From an uncultured Dictyoglomus sp. (GTDB taxonomy: Bacteria; Dictyoglomota; Dictyoglomia; Dictyoglomales; Dictyoglomaceae), in NCBI GenBank assembly GCA_938039765.1, contig CALHTV010000211.1, positions 1 to 7,314 of the forward strand: DNA of 7,314 bases. Reading direction: 5' to 3'. Made by a program: the position numbers and the translations under genes. The notes beneath the pieces were generated by a model. That model was given only the letters and a program-made list of their open reading frames with translations. It did not search any database and had not been told where the DNA came from. Within the stretch, counting starts at the first letter, position 1. Each line of letters starts with the position of its first letter. This document shows positions 6,030 through 7,314 of this stretch, one piece after another.

Positions 6030-6975
6030 TCACTTTCCATAGCTATCACCTTCTTTCATGATCCTTATTACATCTGCTTCACTTATATCCTCAACAATTC
6101 TTACCTCTCCTATTTTTGTAGGCAGCACAAATTTTAGCCTACCTTTATAAGCTTTTTTATCTCTTTTAATGAACTGAATTAAATTTTCTATCTTATAAGG
6201 ATTATTTAAGGGAAATCCAAACCTCATAAGCAGATTCTTTACTCTTTTTACTACTGAATAATCACAAAAACCTAATCTATAAGCCATCTCACTCGCCATT
6301 ACCATACCTATTGCTACAGCTTCTCCATGTAAAAATCTTTTGTATCTTCCCTTTACTTCTATGGCATGTCCAAAAGTATGTCCAAAATTCAGAATCATCC
6401 GAAGATAATTCTCTTTCTCGTCCACCTCTACAATTTGTTTTTTACATTCTAGACTTCTTTTAATTATAAAAATAACTGCATCTTTGTTTCGAGCAATAAT
6501 AAAATCTGCATTCCTTTCTAAATACTCAAAAAGCTCACAATCCATAATTATCCCATATTTGATAACTTCTGCAATCCCACTTCTATATTCTCTATCAGGT
6601 AAAGTATTTAAAGTTTTAGTATCAATTATTACAGCTTTGGGATGGTAAAAAGTTCCTATAAGGTTTTTTCCTTCTGAGATATTAATTCCTGTCTTACCAC
6701 CTATAGAGCTATCAACTTGCGCTAGTAAGGTGGTGGGTATCTGAACAAAATCTACTCCTCTCATATAAATAGATGCTATAAATCCTGTTAAATCACCTAT
6801 TACTCCTCCACCAAAGGCTAGTAAGATACTCCTTCTATCTGCTCCTCTTTTTACTAATTCCTTTGAAATTTTTATAACCTCTCTGAAAGATTTGCTATTC
6901 TCTCCAACAGGTACGTAAAGGATGTTCTCTTCTGTAAATTCAATATCTTCCTTATATAGTTCTGTTAAGAACTGA
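6030..6975 (-). other. aroB: AroB (3-dehydroquinate synthase) portion of the fused frame
   Basis: This segment encodes about 315 residues of 3-dehydroquinate synthase, from roughly FLTELYKED to the C-terminus DSYGK. It has all three metal-binding residues and the glycine-rich NAD-binding loop, but lacks the first strand-helix unit of the N-terminal domain. By the offset of the metal ligands, the first AroB-like residue corresponds to about position 45 of a normal enzyme of about 360 residues. Its position directly before aroF suggests it was a normal first-steps pair (AroF makes DAHP, AroB uses it). The 5' boundary is approximate, because [10 protein letters not shown] fits the end of one family and the start of the other. 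Confidence 0.85.
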
Positions 6976-7314
6976 TGAGAAATTATTATTCTTTCCGAAG
7001 AGCTATTGGTTAAATCTCTCTCATGCCATAGTGGAATGTTCTCTAAGGCAGATACTATAAATGATCTTGCGACTTTCGCTAGTCCAATTATTTTTTCTGA
7101 TGTAACAGGATTTTCCTTCTGATGCATTGTACTACTGCCTACAAGTCCTCCCACACCCTCTCCTAATTCGTTTATCTCTGGTCTCATTAACTCTCTAACT
7201 TCTGTTGCAAACCTATCACATTGAGAAGCTAAGATTGCTAAATCAGCAATTAATTCGGCAAAACCATCACGAGGAGCAATTTGTGTCGAGATCTCATGAG
7301 GTTTTAGATCTAGG
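6030..7314 (-). CDS. 3-dehydroquinate synthase joined to an adenylosuccinate-lyase-like fragment
   Basis: One open frame runs from the right edge to the TGA at 6030-6032. Its 5' part matches the fumarase/adenylosuccinate lyase superfamily and its 3' part matches AroB, which cyclises DAHP to 3-dehydroquinate using NAD+ and a divalent metal. Numbering from the ATG at 7187, the AroB part shows PVGENSKSF (93-101), [11 protein letters not shown] (126-136), [19 protein letters not shown] (151-169), GKNLIGTF, and metal ligands Glu207, His270 (HTFGH) and His287 (HGEAV). The ligand spacing of 63 and 17 is normal for AroB. About 45 N-terminal residues are missing, including the first NAD-binding strand with its Asp-x-Asn. 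The ATG at 7187 is internal: the frame continues upstream with more lyase sequence. No ATG or GTG near the junction would allow AroB to start alone. As drawn, neither enzyme looks complete, so this is a fusion, a deletion product or an assembly chimera. It is the first aro gene seen in the operon. Confidence 0.85.
   Translation of the reverse strand, partial: LDLKPHEISTQIAPRDGFAELIADLAILASQCDRFATEVRELMRPEINELGEGVGGLVGSSTMHQKENPVTSEKIIGLAKVARSFIVSALENIPLWHERDLTNSSSERIIISHQFLTELYKEDIEFTEENILYVPVGENSKSFREVIKISKELVKRGADRRSILLAFGGGVIGDLTGFIASIYMRGVDFVQIPTTLLAQVDSSIGGKTGINISEGKNLIGTFYHPKAVIIDTKTLNTLPDREYRSGIAEVIKYGIIMDCELFEYLERNADFIIARNKDAVIFIIKRSLECKKQIVEVDEKENYLRMILNFGHTFGHAIEVKGRYKRFLHGEAVAIGMVMASEMAYRLGFCDYSVVKRVKNLLMRFGFPLNNPYKIENLIQFIKRDKKAYKGRLKFVLPTKIGEVRIVEDISEADVIRIMKEGDSYGK
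6976..7314 (-). other. Adenylosuccinate-lyase-like (fumarase superfamily) fragment
   Basis: The edge-to-junction segment encodes about 112 residues resembling PurB and related lyases. It reads [13 protein letters not shown], then [15 protein letters not shown], the flexible catalytic loop [11 protein letters not shown] (7110-7139 for its first ten residues; the family's catalytic Ser lies in the GSS part), then [32 protein letters not shown]. The last block matches PurB's ALENxxLWHERDxSHSSxERI, which helps bind the nucleotide phosphate. The N-terminal part with the other active-site histidines lies beyond the window. The C-terminal helices and domain 3 are absent because the frame switches to AroB. 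The loop departs from the usual GSSxMPxKRNP: His replaces Pro and Glu replaces Arg. It could be true PurB or a related lyase of unknown substrate. Confidence 0.8.

Noticed and set aside
5971..6033. GTG at 6033 as the aroF start, overlapping the aroB stop by 4 bases
   Set aside because: It would add 21 hydrophobic residues not found in the family. ATG 5970 has a near-perfect ribosome binding site and matches the usual N-terminus.
6030..7187. ATG at 7187 as the true start of a 385-residue AroB
   Set aside because: The frame stays open to the window edge, and the upstream residues ([13 protein letters not shown]...) continue the lyase homology, so this Met is internal.

Overview
The window is AT-rich (about one third G+C by eye), densely packed bacterial DNA. 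AGA is the favoured arginine codon and CpG is rare. Gene content and protein style (type I-beta DAHP synthase, stand-alone short prephenate dehydrogenase, Opp-type ABC transporter with paired ATPases) fit a low-GC, probably thermophilic anaerobe. A Dictyoglomus-like lineage is my first guess, with Thermotogae and thermophilic Firmicutes as alternatives. This placement is an inference from style, since no rRNA or marker gene is present.

Layout. Two gene clusters converge near position 2500. On the left, reading rightward, is the 3' part of an Opp/Dpp-family ABC importer operon: the C-terminal part of an OppC-like permease (cut by the left edge), then the two ATPases OppD-like and OppF-like. 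On the right, reading leftward, is an aromatic amino acid operon in transcription order: a 3-dehydroquinate synthase (AroB) reading frame, DAHP synthase (AroF, type I-beta with an N-terminal regulatory domain), prephenate dehydrogenase (TyrA), EPSP synthase (AroA), and a small TrpR/YerC-type helix-turn-helix protein. Junctions downstream of aroF are tight or overlapping (4-bp overlap, 3-bp gap, 17-bp overlap), so they look translationally coupled. A perfect 34-bp palindrome spans both stop codons where the operons meet and probably serves as a two-way terminator.

How the genes work together. AroF makes DAHP, AroB cyclises it to 3-dehydroquinate, AroA makes EPSP, and TyrA takes prephenate towards tyrosine. 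AroC, AroE, AroK, AroD/AroQ and chorismate mutase are not in the window and must lie elsewhere if the pathway is complete. The transporter is unrelated in function and imports peptides or, as often in thermophiles, oligosaccharides.

Main surprise. The AroB reading frame lacks the normal AroB N-terminus. It is joined in frame to a piece of an adenylosuccinate-lyase-like (PurB / fumarase superfamily) enzyme that runs off the right edge. Neither partner is whole: the lyase lacks its C-terminal part and AroB lacks about 45 residues. The region is either a real gene fusion or deletion, or an assembly chimera. Two smaller curiosities are a 66-bp stretch identical between oppD and oppF, and the palindrome that gives two unrelated convergent proteins the same Ser-Lys-Gly C-terminus. 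No mobile element, CRISPR array, tRNA or rRNA was seen, and no gene-free stretch exceeds 60 bases.
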